Notes: generated by a model not told the origin, from the sequence alone. A stretch of 64,000 nt of DNA from Symbiodinium natans (GCA_905221605.1 CAJNDS010000335.1:1621430-1685429), one strand, 5' to 3'; shown: positions 42,740-53,489, numbered from the stretch's first letter. Made by a program: numbers and translations.

Positions 42740-44278
42740 GGCAAGAATACGACTCCGTGTTTTGCAACCTGCGCGATGCTCACTTGCAGATGAGCGCGAT
42801 TGGGGCGGCGGCGACCTTGATGCCGATCTCCTTTCTGGCGAACCGCCCGAGAATTCCTGGCAGTCTTTTTGTGCCATATCATCTTAGGGTTTATAGGTCA
42901 TAAAAACCCCTAAGCCCTAAACCCTGCACCCTAAACCCTAAACCCTAAACCCTAAACCCTTTTCGAAATGTTGTTGGTGAGGGCCTCAGCTTCCAAATAT
43001 CCGTGTAGGGATGCAGGGTAATATCGTGGAGCAGCTTGTTCTTGCATGTTGAAACAGAAACTCGCAGAAGAGAAGCGCGCCGGCTGTGCTTTAGGAGAAG
43101 AGGAAGGTGCAGCCATTAGGGTAGGTAGTTTGAGAGCCCAGTGCCCCTTAATTGAGGGATATACCCCTTGAGTTCTATCTGGAGGGTTTGGGGTTTAATA
43201 AGGGTTTAGGGTCTGTTCCTTGATTGTGGCGTCTTGGCTTTCTGGGTACCCGAAGGCTTCAGATCAGATCCGACACCAAGGTATTTTGTATTCACCTCAC
43301 GGTTTTCGAGCTCCCAAAGCGCGCGCCTGGTCCTTCTCTTATTTGGGAGGGTTGAGGGTTTAAGGTTTAGGGTTTATAGGGTTTAGGGTCCATAGGGCTT
43401 AAAGGTTTCGTATGACGCCCTCCATCAAACAACCAAGCCCTTCTACATATTAGTGAGATTCCGAAGGACTTTAGGGTTCCGGAATTAGGCTTTGCGGTTT
43501 AGGATTTTCATGGTGTTTAGGGTTTTTGCTTTAGGGTTTGGGGTTTAGAGTTTAGGGTTTAGGATTTTAGGATTTCGTTTTGGGAGCTTCCCCACATGCC
43601 TAACCTCATGTGGCTGAAAGCCTCATTATCGAGCGTGAACTTACTCACTGCCATTGGTGGCGTTTCATGGCTGTGTATGTTGGTTTCACACTTCACACGG
43701 CACCCTAAACCCTAGACCCGACTCCAAACGCTGCACTTTTCAGAACTTCTCAGGTCCTGACGTTCGTTCAAAAAAAAACCGCTCCCCGCTCTAAAGCCTG
43801 AACCCTAACCCTAAATCCCAAACCCTAGGTGTCCCTAGGGTTCCCTACTAAGCCCGAAACCATAACCCTGAAAGGCCAAGCCCCAAACCCTAATCTAGAA
43901 ACTTGAAGTTTGTAGTACGATTATGGCCTTTATGAGATAAGTACAGTGCCCAAAACCATGCTAACTAGCGATTTTGGGCACCTAATTCCATAAGAATGCT
44001 ACAAACGAACCCTCTGGGCCATCCCCAACTTTAAGGACCTTGTCTATACAAGTCTTGCGGGGTCAGGGTTTAGGGTTTTGAGGGTTTCGGGGTTTCTGTT
44101 CATCGTAGGATAACCTAATCACTTTCTTTCTGTTTTAGGATCCCTTCTGAACCTGATTAAACCCAATAAAGGCTGAATTAGGCATTGGGGTTTAGGTTTT
44201 AGGGAAAACCTAAACCCTTAACTCTTAACCCTAAACCCTTAGCCTAGTTGCAGCGACCCTCGGCAAAGAACCGCCGAG
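42740..44278. other. Receptor intron with weak exon candidates
   Basis: Mixed TTTAGGG and CCCTAAA fragments. A frame at about 42776-42880 (DWGGGDLDADLLSGEPPENS) after a TGCAG is open but unassigned. Expected receptor exons between the APFQC helix and 44279 were not found here. Confidence 0.4.
43058..43120 (+). CDS. Unassigned 21-codon exon candidate
   Basis: ACAG acceptor, KLAEEKRAGCALGEEEG, and donor GTAGGT. In phase 0 throughout. No family recognised. Confidence 0.35.
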
Positions 44279-44338
44279 GTGCGAGTGGCGGATGCCAGCT
44301 ACATTCGCGCCTGCTCGTTCCTGTGGCAACGCTTCTGG
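44279..44338 (+). CDS. Receptor exon, cytoplasmic loop (FLWQRFW)
   Basis: GAG|G acceptor, 20 codons ending SYIRACSFLWQRFW, the loop before a late TM helix in this family. GC donor (GCAGCC) coincides with the first bases of a family 4 element. Confidence 0.75.
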
Positions 44339-44376
44339 GCAGCCCAGTGGTACCCTTTCCCTTCCTTTTTTTTTTT

Positions 44377-44407
<31 letters not shown>

Positions 44408-44654
44408 GGTGTCTTGGTTCCCTTATAAACTAAGCCACCCCCCTCAAAACGGGTGCCCTTCTTACCCTAAACCCTAGACCCTAAACCCTAAACCCCAAAC
44501 CCCTAAACCCTAAGCCCTAAACCCCTAAACCCTAAACCCTAATCTTAACCCGTATACCCTAAACCCTAAACCCTAAACCCTAAACCCTCAACCCCAAACT
44601 CTAAACCCTAAACCCCAAACCCCTAAACCCCAATATGGTTTCTGGGCTACCCAG
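44339..44654 (+). mobile_element. MITE-like family 4, copy 3, forming an entire intron and holding a CCCTAAA array
   Basis: Begins GCAGCCCAGTGGTACC at the donor and ends CTGGGCTACCCAG at the acceptor. It includes a T run, a G run and CCCTTATAAACTAA. The CCCTTATTACAATATG motif of the intact copy is split by about 165 bp of CCCTAAA repeats (44464-44630). Confidence 0.8.
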
Positions 44655-44707
44655 GCTTCAGACCGGGCGCCGAGCTCTTCGCCATCTTCATCCTTGGCAG
44701 CCGCCCG
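44655..44707 (+). CDS. Receptor exon, transmembrane segment
   Basis: CCAG|G acceptor. FRPGAELFAIFILGSRP continues RFW in the order expected of the family (RFxPxxxxFxLIFLxRN). Donor GTACCC. Strict GC-AG splicing leaves the phase one base short. Confidence 0.7.
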
Positions 44708-45061
44708 GTACCCCAAACACCCCCCCGCAAGGTCCCTCTGTAGTACGATGATGGACGGCAGGGTTTAGGGTTTAGGGTTTAGGGTTTAGGGTTTAGGGTT
44801 TAGGGTTTAGGGTTTGGGGTTTACGGTTTAGGGTTTAGGGTTTAGGCTTTGGGGTTTGGGCTTTGGTGTTTAGAGGGTTTAGGGTTTCGGGTTTTGGGCT
44901 ACCCAAAACCATACAATTACTCATGGCTTTTTGTATACTACAGGTACACATGGTTTACAAAAACTTCTTTTGTTTTTTAAATTCCTGGGTCGGGTCTAGA
45001 AGCCCGAAGCCCCACCTCCCGGGCCCCCCCAAACAAAATGAACCCGAAGGCCCTACACCTC

Positions 45062-45185
45062 TACAAGGAGGGGCCCCCTTACTGTACTAACTGTAGTTCA
45101 GGGACTTATAACCTAATTTAGGATCCTTATAACCCAATTTAGGGCTCTTAGAACTCTACTTATAACTAGGGGGCCCCACCTTGTA
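45062..45185 (-). mobile_element. MITE-like family 1, copy 3
   Basis: 124 bp, same terminal repeats as the other copies but inverted relative to them. Confidence 0.75.
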
Positions 45186-46604
45186 ACCCATTCAAGACCG
45201 CAAGCTCGGAGCCGTGGCTTTCGCTACGTCCCGAGTGCAAAGATACTGGAATTCCTTAAACCCTAAACCCTACATCCATAAACCCTAAACCCTCTGAAAC
45301 TTGGAAGTTCATGGGAGGTGGGGGGGGGGAGAAAGGGTGAGGAACGCAACAAAGCTCAGACCCAAATCTCAAGAACATACCCTCCCTTATTCCTTAGGAT
45401 GACGTTTAGGGTTTAGGGCTTCGGGTTAGGACCCAGAGTAGGCCCTTATTCCCTACTTTAGGGTTTAGGTTCCCTTCCCTGCCCTTTGTATTCCTGGGAT
45501 ACTCTTGGCTCTAGGTATGCACTCTGTGGGGCCTTACTTGGCTAGAGGGGGTTCGTTGTGAGCCTGTGCTTATACAGGCTACAAAGATGATACGGGATCA
45601 TGTTGATAACTCGAGGGCCCCTTGGATTGAAGTCCGTTTCCGGTTGGGGTTGCGTTATATATCCTGAACCCAAAAACTAAGAGATGCAGTTGTTGCCTCT
45701 TCTTCACCTTGATGCAACCGGACTTGACACCACACCATCTTTGCAAACGATGCCAGGACTGTTGCGAAGCACCCTCGATAAACCCTCAGCCCTCAACCCT
45801 AAACCCTATCAACCCAAGAGTCCGAACTCCCTTGCCGTTCTAATTGTTCAATCCCTTCTTCCTCCCTGGCGCGGTCAGCTGTTCATGCAGGGGTTAAACG
45901 GCTTGGGTGGTTTTGCGGTTCATGGCTGCCTGAAACAAAGTCAGCCCATTCGTCTGCCGACAAGGAAATGCCCTTACGGTGCTGTGCCCCTTGATACCCG
46001 CAACCTCGGTGAAGCTTGTGACTATGAGCCTTGGCTTTAGGCTTCCGCCTTTAGTCGGTAGGTTTCAGGTTCTAGGGGCTCAGGCTTTAGGGTTTGGGTT
46101 GTAGGGTTTCGGGTTTGGAGTGTAGTAAGGCTTAGGTAGCGTTTAGGTGTAGAGCTGAGGACGTACGGTTCGTTGTTTTGAAAGATCGTGAGATGTACGT
46201 ACGGAAGTATTCTGGACATTCCGGATTATTGCACGCAAAGGTCTTAGACAGCGCCCTGTCCTCCCCTCCTCAGGCTGCAATTAGGGTTTCATGGCCCTGG
46301 TGGCGTATACGAGGGGCGTTGTGGACAGGGGGGATAGCATCTGTGCTGGGCTGGCTTCATGTGTCCCTAAACCCTAAACTCTAGACAGTAGTTAAACCCT
46401 ATACACTAAAATAAACAGCAACTTACGAAGTCTCTTGCTCCTCCTAGAACCCAAAGCCATGACCCAGAGTAGGACCCTGATTTTTCTTTGTTTTCGGCGG
46501 GGGGGGGGGGGGGGGGGCTTTTGTTGTTCCCAGGTTACTAGCCCTGAACCCTAAACCCCAAATCTCGGGTAAACCCTAAACCCCAAGTCTCCCAAGAACC
46601 CAAG
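45186..46604. other. Intronic sequence
   Basis: A segment at 45200-45240 reads KLGAVAFATSRVQR. A 118-codon open frame (45684-46040) has CCCTAAACCC inside and no domain. I call neither a gene. G run at 46499-46517. Confidence 0.4.
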
Positions 46605-46755
46605 AGGAATATCCTTCTCTACACCAGCCCGAGGTTACTCCTAATTTCGGGTTTAGGGATTGGGTTTAGGGTTTAATTAGGGTTTAGGATTTAGGATTTA
46701 GGGTTTAGGGTTTAGGGTTTATGGCCCAACAGGAATATTCTTCTCTACACCAGCC
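46605..46755. repeat. 25-bp direct repeat flanking telomere-like array
   Basis: AGGAATAT(C/T)CTTCTCTACA continuing CCAGCC at 46605-46629 and 46731-46755, with TTTAGGG-type repeats between. The second copy contains a receptor splice acceptor. Confidence 0.75.
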
Positions 46756-46797
46756 TGGTCTTGGTTGCGCTTGGCAAGCCGTGGCGCGTGCCAGCCA
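46754..46797 (+). CDS. Receptor exon, transmembrane end with KPWRVP
   Basis: ACCAG acceptor, LVLVALGKPWRVPA, and GC donor (GCAGCT). Splicing to 48269 yields VPA-S-NVLDII exactly in frame, matching the PWR...NxxD order in the family. Confidence 0.75.
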
Positions 46798-47689
46798 GCA
46801 GCTCGCGGCCGCATGTTTTTGCACAGACACGGATTAGCTATTTAGGGTTTAGGGTTTAGGGTTTAGGGTTTAGGGTTCGGGTGTAGGGTTTAGGGTTTGG
46901 GGTTTAGGGTTTAGGGTTTAAAGCGTGGAGAAGACTTAAGCAGATGCATGAGGGGTGGTGGTTGCAGCATTGGATGGTGCAGCTTGTCTCTGCGAGGTTG
47001 TGGAGATGTTGCGGTGGCTTCAACAACTTGGTGGTGCTTTACTGTAGCCTTAGATCCTTAGCCTTTTTGGTTTTATTCGGTTTCCTAAGAAGGCAGCTAA
47101 AAGTTTAATTTTCTGCTAGCCTCCTAAGTGCAGCCAAGAACAACTGAGACCAGACACCTAACTTCCCCTGCAGCACCTTCTGCCCGAAACCCCTTAACCC
47201 TAGTTAAAACTAAACCCGAGTTGATCAGAATCCGGGAAGTTGAAACCCAAGTCTTTACTACAACACCACCTCCAGTTATATAAGTCCTCAACGCTCTCGG
47301 GAGACGTCCGCCCCATGGTGGTTAGGGTTTAGGGTTTAGGGTTTAGGGTTTAGGGTTTAGGGTTTGGGGTTTGGGGTTTGGGGTTTAGGGTTTTGCGGGG
47401 GTTAGGGTATCTTTGTAGCTGAGTAGGTAACCTAGGGTATATAGAATCTTACCAGAATTGGAAGGTTAACCTCTTTTGGCCCAGTGTACTCAGCAACTAG
47501 GGCATAGGGTTTAGGGTTTGATTTGGGGATTGGTCCCACATCCCAAGCCCGACCCTTCAGGGATTATAGGGCTTGGGGTTGAGGGTTTTGGGCGCAATTG
47601 TTGGTGACGGCCTTCCTTATGGGGAAATGTTGATGACGGTAGCCCCTGAACCCTGTTTCCCCTTCAAACCCTCAACCCTCAACCCTCAA

Positions 47690-47803
47690 CCCTAAACCCT
47701 ACACCCTAAACCCTAAACCCTAAACCCTAAACCCTAAACCCTAAACCCTAAACCCTAAACCCTAAACCCTAAACCCTAAACCCTAAACCCTAAACCCTAA
47801 ACC
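47690..47803. repeat. Telomere-like array, CCCTAAA orientation
   Basis: About 16 units. Confidence 0.95.
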
Positions 47804-48268
47804 CAGGCTGTGTGCCCTTCATGGTGGTGGGGGTTTGGGGATCTTGAGGATTACTCCAAGCACATTTTCGGTGGGTGGCTTGCCCCATATACTTCTGGCC
47901 AATATCCCTAGAACCTAAACCCTGAACCCTAAACCCTAAACCCTGAACTCCTAAACCCCTCACTCCCGATATAGAACTCTTGTAGAAGCCTCGTCCTGAC
48001 AACATGCTTACGGCTTTGGGGGCCTTTTGGGGTCCTACGGCTTTAGGACCGCTGTTGGAGGCTTAGGGTTTCGAGTTCGGGGTTTAGGGTTCAAAAAAAA
48101 AACTGTCCCCAAAAGGGACCACAAGCTGCCTGCGGAGGGTTTAGGGTTTAGGGTTTCGGGTTTAGGGTTTAGGGTTCTGTTTTCCGGTCTATTCAAAAGA
48201 GAATCCTACTATTTGAGGGCTTATATTAGGGCTCCTTATTTTCGTAAACCCGGTATGAGTGAGCCCAG

Positions 48269-48331
48269 GCAATGTGCTGGACATCATCTTGCACATTGGC
48301 CTGCTGGCAACTGGGTTTGCAGAGGGCAAGG
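48269..48331 (+). CDS. Receptor exon, transmembrane helix
   Basis: CCAG|G acceptor, NVLDIILHIGLLATGF, donor GTCACG. Joins the previous exon in phase. Confidence 0.75.
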
Positions 48332-48421
48332 GTCACGGGCTGGTTTATGCTGTTCCTTTAAGGCGCCCACTCCCAAGAGCCCCGAGAAGTTAAGCCCGAA
48401 AGCCAAGCCCCAGAAACCTCG

Positions 48422-48795
48422 CAACCCTAAACCCTATCAACCCTATAAAACCTACAAACCCTATAAACTCTATAAACCCTATAAAGCCTATACACCCTGT
48501 AACCCTAAACCCTATAAACCCTATAAACCCTATAAACCCTGTAAACCCTATAAACCCTATAAACCCTATAACCCTATAAACCCCATAAACTCTATAAACC
48601 CTATAAAGCCTATACACCCTGTAACCCTAAACCCTATAAACCCTATAAACCCTATAAACCCTATAAACCCTATAAACCCTATAAACCCTATACGCCCTAT
48701 AAACCCTATAACCTCTATAAACCCTATAAAGCCTATACACCCTACAACCCTAAACCCTAAACCCCAAACCCTAAACCCTAAATCCTATAAACCCT
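48422..48795. repeat. 9-bp variant array CCCTATAAA
   Basis: About 40 units of CCCTATAAA with a repeated longer block (AGCCTATACACCCTGTAACC near 48485 and 48607). The translations are artefacts. Confidence 0.95.
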
Positions 48796-48901
48796 AAACA
48801 AGGGTTCGGGTTCAAGGCTTACGGCTTGCTGTGGTTGATTGGGGTAGTTTTTTGGGCCCTTAAGGGGTACATAAGGGGTCCCTGTTAAGGGGCCCATGCT
48901 A

Positions 48902-48975
48902 GGTTTAGGGTTTAGGGTTTAGGGTTTAGGGTTTAGGGTTTAGGGTTTAGGGTTTAGGGTTTAGGGTTTAGGGTC
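48902..48975. repeat. Telomere-like array, TTTAGGG orientation
   Basis: Ten units. Confidence 0.95.
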
Positions 48976-49255
48976 CATGCAACTACCCTAAGATTTGGTC
49001 TATCTCTTAAAGTTCTGTAGAATCTGTGGGCCTTGAACCCCTGTAGGCCCTGTTCGGTCCCCACAGAGATTTTCATATTTCTCTCCGGCCACCAAACCTT
49101 CCCCCAGTTAGGGTTTAGGGTTTAGGGTTTAGGGTTTAGGGTTTAGGGTTTGGGGTTTGGGGTTTAGGGTTCTTCGGTTTTCCGATGAAGACTCTGGAGG
49201 TCACGCGTCCACCATGACGATGTTTCAGACCTCACGTTTCTTCTGCCCCCCCAAA

Positions 49256-49490
49256 CACCTAAACCCGAAACCCTACACCCCAAACCCCTAAACCCCTAAA
49301 CCCCTAAACCCCTAAACCCCTAAACCCCTAAACCCCTAAACCCCTAAACCCCTAAACCCCTAAACCCCTACCCCCCTAAACCCCTAAACCCCTAAACCCC
49401 TAAACCCCTAAACCCCTAAACCCCTAAACCCCTAAACCCCTAAACCCCTAAACCCCTAAACCCCAAACCCTAAGCCCTAAACCCTAAACC
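49256..49490. repeat. 8-bp variant array CCCCTAAA
   Basis: About 25 nearly identical CCCCTAAA units, followed by ordinary CCCTAAA. Confidence 0.95.
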
Positions 49491-49689
49491 CTACTCTCCA
49501 TCCCATCGGCCTCAAACTCAAACCCGGTTCGCGGGGTTTGAGTTTAGGGGACTTTTGGGGCTTCATGGTTTAGGGTTTAGGGTTTAGGGTTTAGGGTTTA
49601 GGGGCTTATGGGGTTTAAGTTTTTATTTTTTATTTTTGGCGGGGGGTGCTTTAGGGTAATATAGGGTTTAGGGTTTAGAGGTTTGAAGA

Positions 49690-49813
49690 CGATGGCGAGC
49701 TGCTCGGCCGCCGAGGTGGTGTTGGATGTGGCCTCCATGTTCGAGAGTCCGAACAAAGACACGCTGACGGCGACCATCATCTGCCTTGTCTTCCTGCTGA
49801 TCATGTTTCTTGG
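49690..49813 (+). CDS. Receptor exon, last transmembrane helices (first part)
   Basis: GAAG acceptor (or GAG at 49680). DTLTATIICLVFLLIMFLG is a membrane helix. Donor GTACCC. Joining to 50161 gives FLG-LFAIGAAMIFG in frame. Confidence 0.75.
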
Positions 49814-49983
49814 GTACCCATGGGGCGGTAAAAGTAAAAAGGTGGATATAAGGCGGGGGGTACAAGGTGGGTATAAGACTGTATAAAGGGGGTGGTATTA
49901 TAATTATAAGGTTGGGTACAAGGGGCGGTAGGTGGGTCTAAGGGGGGGGGGGGAGGTATAAGGTGGGTAATTATATGGGGGCT

Positions 49984-50031
49984 AGAGGGGGGGGGGGGGG
50001 GGGGGGGGGGGTGGGGGGGGGGGGGGGGGGG
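49984..50031. repeat. Poly-G tract
   Basis: About 45 G with a single T and flanking G-rich GGTATAAGG repeats. Confidence 0.9.
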
Positions 50032-50160
50032 AAAGGGGGTATAACAGATGGTAAGATACCCTAAACCCTAAACCCTGAACCCTGAACCCTAAACCCTAAA
50101 CCCTAAACCCCAAACCCTAAACCCTAAACCCCATTAAGAACCCTGAACCTCCACAAGCAG

Positions 50161-50270
50161 GCTTTTCGCCATCGGCGCAGCCATGATCTTTGGATTGATT
50201 CTGCATATCGCGCGGCTGCGACGGAAGCCGTGGAAGTTTTTTCTCTCTCACCACAAGAGGGCGGCCGGAG
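50161..50270 (+). CDS. Receptor exon, TM end and start of TIR-like domain
   Basis: GCAG|G acceptor. LFAIGAAMIFGLILHIARL, then RRKPWKFFLSHHKRAAG. The FLSHHK start is the first strand of the TIR-like domain in this family. Taking a GA donor (GAATCG) at 50271 and the acceptor at 50363 restores AAGG-IARLLK exactly. Confidence 0.8.
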
Positions 50271-50278
50271 GAATCGCT

Positions 50279-50354
50279 CTAAACCCTAAACCCTAAACCC
50301 TAAATCCTAAACCCTAAACCCTAAACCCTAAACCCTAAACCCTAAACCCTAAAC
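50279..50354. repeat. CCCTAAA array forming the body of a small intron
   Basis: About ten units between two copies of CGGCCGGAGGAATCGC (50262-50277 and 50355-50370). Confidence 0.95.
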
Positions 50355-50363
50355 CGGCCGGAG

Positions 50364-50475
50364 GAATCGCGCGGCTGTTGAAGATACAGCTGCAGAAGAG
50401 AGGCTCTGGCTACACCACCTTCTTAGACACTGACAACCTTAGCGTTCTCACGGAGCTCTTTTCCTGTGTGGCTGG
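50364..50475 (+). CDS. Receptor exon, TIR-like domain
   Basis: IARLLKIQLQKRGSGYTTF then LDTDNL: helix 1 and the second strand of the TIR-like fold (FLDxDxL). GT donor (GTAGGC). Confidence 0.8.
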
Positions 50476-50844
50476 GTAGGCCCTTGGGACATTTTCTATG
50501 TCCCCTGCTTGGGTTTAAGAGGATCACATGTAGGACATATCTTTCGGAAGGCGCTAAGGTGCCCTAAACCCTAAGCCCTGTACCCTAAGCCCTAAACCCC
50601 AAAGGCTTTTTAGGGTGGGGTGTGTGGGGGGCCCTTGCCCAGGTGAGAGACACCGAAACTTTGGTGGTTCTGGCAACTCCTGGAATATTGGCCCGGAAGC
50701 TTGGCTTACTTCTGGCCATGGCTCTTAGGACTTTAACTTGTTTGGGGGTTTTTGTAGAAACTACAATCAGTTAGGGCTTAGGGTTTAGGTTTAGGGTTTA
50801 GGGTTAAGGGTTTAGGGCTAGGAGGGGTTCAGAAGTCAGCCAAG

Positions 50845-50945
50845 GAAGTGGTGCATCGGCGAGATCGTCACTGCGAGGCTGCACAGCATTCGTACCGTGG
50901 TCCTGAGATGGCCCCAGTACACGGACCCAAACGAAGCTTGCTTCT
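50845..50945 (+). CDS. Receptor exon, TIR-like domain (WC.GEI motif)
   Basis: CAAG|G acceptor. KWCIGEIVTARLHSIRTVV is the TIR box with W-C-x-G-E. An in-frame TGA follows the Phe codon, so the donor is probably GA at 50946 (GAGTCT). Confidence 0.8.
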
Positions 50946-51359
50946 GAGTCTGGAGGGTTTAGGGTTTAGGGTTTAGGGTTTAGGGTTTAGGGTTTAGGGT
51001 TTAGGGTTTAGGATTTAGGGTTAGGTTTAGGGCTTAGGGTGTAGGGTGAAGGTTTAAGGGTCTAGGGTGAAGGGCCTTCAGTGAAGGGTTGAGGGGTTTT
51101 GGGTCTAGGGTCTATATAGGTATAGGCCAGACGCCCCAAAGCCATCATACGCCAAGAAGCGCTGAGGCAACGTGAGTTCGGCTCGAGGGCCTGCTGTACC
51201 GTAGGAACCGAACCCACAAGGAAGTGTAGGGTTCAGGGTTCAGGGTTTGAAAGTTCAGGTTTTAGGGCTTAGGGTTTAGGGTTCAGGGTTTAGGGTTTAG
51301 GGTTTAGGGTGTAGGATCACAACCTACTTGTGTCTCGTCCGTTCTTTGCCAACTCTCAG

Positions 51360-51419
51360 GAGGCATTCCAGCAGAATCTCACGTTCGCCATACCCGGCGT
51401 TGCCAAGCAGCATCTCAGT
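51360..51419 (+). CDS. Receptor exon, after TIR-like domain
   Basis: TCAG|G acceptor. EAFQQNLTFAIPGVAKQ. 3' boundary uncertain (GTAGAT at 51418). Confidence 0.6.
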
Positions 51420-51663
51420 AGATGCTTGTGGTTCTTTAGGGTTTTAGGGTTTAGGGTTTGGGGTTTAGGGTTTAGGGCTTGGGTTTTGGGTTTTGGGGCT
51501 AGGGTTTAGGGTAGATAGGGTAGTGCTGGATCCTAAATCCCAAGCCTAAAAACCCTGAATCCGACACAAAGCCCCAAATATTCTCCTGCGCTAGCGCTTC
51601 AAGCCCTCAGCCCCGGGCCCCAAACCCTAGGCCAAACCCGAAACCTACACTACCTAGCCCCTC

Positions 51664-51752
51664 CCCCAAACCCTAAACCCTAAACCCTAAACCCTAAACC
51701 CTAAACCCTAAACCCTAAACCCTAAACCCTAAACCCTAAACCCTAAACCCTC
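51664..51752. repeat. Telomere-like array, CCCTAAA orientation
   Basis: Twelve units ending six bases before an exon acceptor. Confidence 0.95.
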
Positions 51753-51758
51753 ACTCAG

Positions 51759-51827
51759 GTCGAAGCGCTGACTGCCTACAGCATCTCGCTCGACGATGTG
51801 GCCGAGACGTTGCGATGGTTCCAGACG
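51759..51827 (+). CDS. Receptor exon, ISLDDV segment
   Basis: TCAG|G acceptor, 23 codons in phase 0 (ISLDDVAETLRWFQT), GT donor. Matches a post-TIR segment I associate with this family. Confidence 0.7.
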
Positions 51828-51852
51828 GTTCTTGGCTTTCTTCTGGCTGGGG

Positions 51853-51932
51853 TTTTAGGGTTTAGGGTTTAGGGTTTAGGGTTTAGGGTTTAGGGTTTAG
51901 GGTTTAGGGTTTAGGGTTTAGGGTTTAGGGTT
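51853..51932. repeat. Telomere-like array, TTTAGGG orientation
   Basis: About 11 units, 26 bp after the exon end. Confidence 0.95.
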
Positions 51933-52405
51933 AGGACTTCAACCTTTTGGGGTTTTGTGTAAACTACAATAAGGAGCCTGAAAGTTAAGCCCTGTAGGCG
52001 TGGTGCAGAAGTCAGCCAAGGTTGACTCCATCGCGGTTCCAGGGTCATGGAGCCTGGTGGCTTGGCACGGGTTTGGGATCTAGGGTTTAGGGTTTAGGGT
52101 TTAGTGTTTAGGGGTAGGGGATGTAAGTTTACGGGTTCATGCGGGCTTACGGTTTATAGGGTTTAAGCTATCTTGCCCCACGTCGACTTAAATCCTGTTC
52201 AATCAAGTTTACGGGCTGCGAACTTCGTCATGCCAATGTGAACTAGGGCTGCGTCGTGAACGATATTAAGGGTTTAGGGTTTAGGGTGTAGGGTTAGGGT
52301 TTAGGGTTTAGGGTGGAAAATTGTTTCATCTCCTACGCTCAAAACAAACACCCCTGAATGGCAAAAGGATTATCGTTGGCCACATATTCGGAGGGTTTAG
52401 GTAAC

Positions 52406-52500
52406 TGGGCAGTCCTTATATCAAGGGGCTAAAGGAGGGACCCTAATAAGAAGGGCCCCGCCCCTTCTAGGCGTCCCTCCTTTACCCCTTAACTGCCCCA
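52406..52500. mobile_element. Inverted-repeat element
   Basis: TGGGCAGTCCTTATATCAAG and CCTTTACCCCTTAACTGCCC are imperfect terminal repeats. The arms include AAAGGAGGGAC and GTCCCTCCTTT. Confidence 0.5.
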
Positions 52501-52526
52501 AACCCTACACACTTTCAACACACCAG

Positions 52527-52561
52527 TTTGGGGATGTTTTGAGATCCATGGAGGTGCAGGC
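52527..52561 (+). CDS. Possible receptor micro-exon
   Basis: CCAG then FGDVLRSMEVQ. Position only. Confidence 0.25.
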
Positions 52562-52930
52562 ATGCAAGAACCAGTTGTTTAGGTTTAGGGTTTAGGTTTA
52601 GGGTTTAGGGTTTAGGGTAAGCAGGCACGCAAGAACCATAATTTGGGTTGTTTAGGGTTTAGGGTTTAGGGTTTAGGGTAAGCCTGAAGCCAGTAAAGCC
52701 GTAGACCCTAAAGGCTAAATTGCCCTGGATCCGGGAAACTACAGCCTAAACCCTGAACCCTATGCCTCTGTACCCCAAGAGCAACCTCCTAAACCCTAAA
52801 TCCTGCACCCTATCCAAAAACCAGGAAACCCTGAACCCGAAACCTTATACCCGAAACCCTAAACCCTAAATCCTAAACCCTAAACCCTGAACCCTGAACC
52901 CTAAACCCTAAACCCTAAACTTTCCCCCAG

Positions 52931-53050
52931 GAAGTGGTGGGCCACCTCTGCGACACTCTGACCGGGAGGCCCGGGCCCCCCGCAGAGGAGGCCCGAACGC
53001 CGGACGTCATCATCCTCGCCGACCCTGGCAACCAGGCACTTTTTCTTACC
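52931..53050 (+). CDS. Receptor exon, second TIR-like module start
   Basis: CCAG|G acceptor, exactly 40 codons, donor GTAGGG. EVVGHLCDTL, then PDVIILADPGNQALFLT, which resembles a degenerate first strand of a second TIR-like module. Confidence 0.75.
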
Positions 53051-53387
53051 GTAGGGTTTAGGGTTTAGGGTTTAGGGTATAGGGTATAGGGTTTTGGGTT
53101 TTGGGTTTAGGGTTTAGGGTCTGCTTACTGGTTCTAAGTATTAGGCAGCTTGTAGAATGCCTTTACAAAGGTGCCTAATTCCCCCATTCCCTACTTGCAG
53201 CCGAAGGGAGTATATAAACGAATGTACTAAATATATCATATTTACGGCCTTGGGGGAGTACAAGGCATTTGGGGCTTGGGTTTATGATCACATAGGGTTG
53301 CGGGAGGTTTAGGTGTGGGGCCGAAGGCTTTTGAGAAGGTTATGGAGATTTCAGGGCTTGGCATTCAGGCTGAGAACTTGCCCCCAA

Positions 53388-53483
53388 ACCCTAAAACCCT
53401 AAACCCTAAACCCTAAACCCTAAACCCTAAACCCTAAACCCTAAACCCTAAACCCTAAACCCTAAACCCTAAACCCTAAACCC
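53388..53483. repeat. Telomere-like array, CCCTAAA orientation
   Basis: About 13 units up to the next acceptor. Confidence 0.95.
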
Positions 53484-53489
53484 GGCCAG

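Noticed and set aside
45684-46040. 118-codon + frame
   Set aside because: Contains telomere-like repeat sequence and shows no domain or conserved texture.
48027-48797. 256-codon + frame with Pro-Tyr-Lys and Asn-Pro-Ile repeats
   Set aside because: Mostly translation of the CCCTATAAA array. Only 48269-48331 within it looks like real coding sequence, as a receptor exon.
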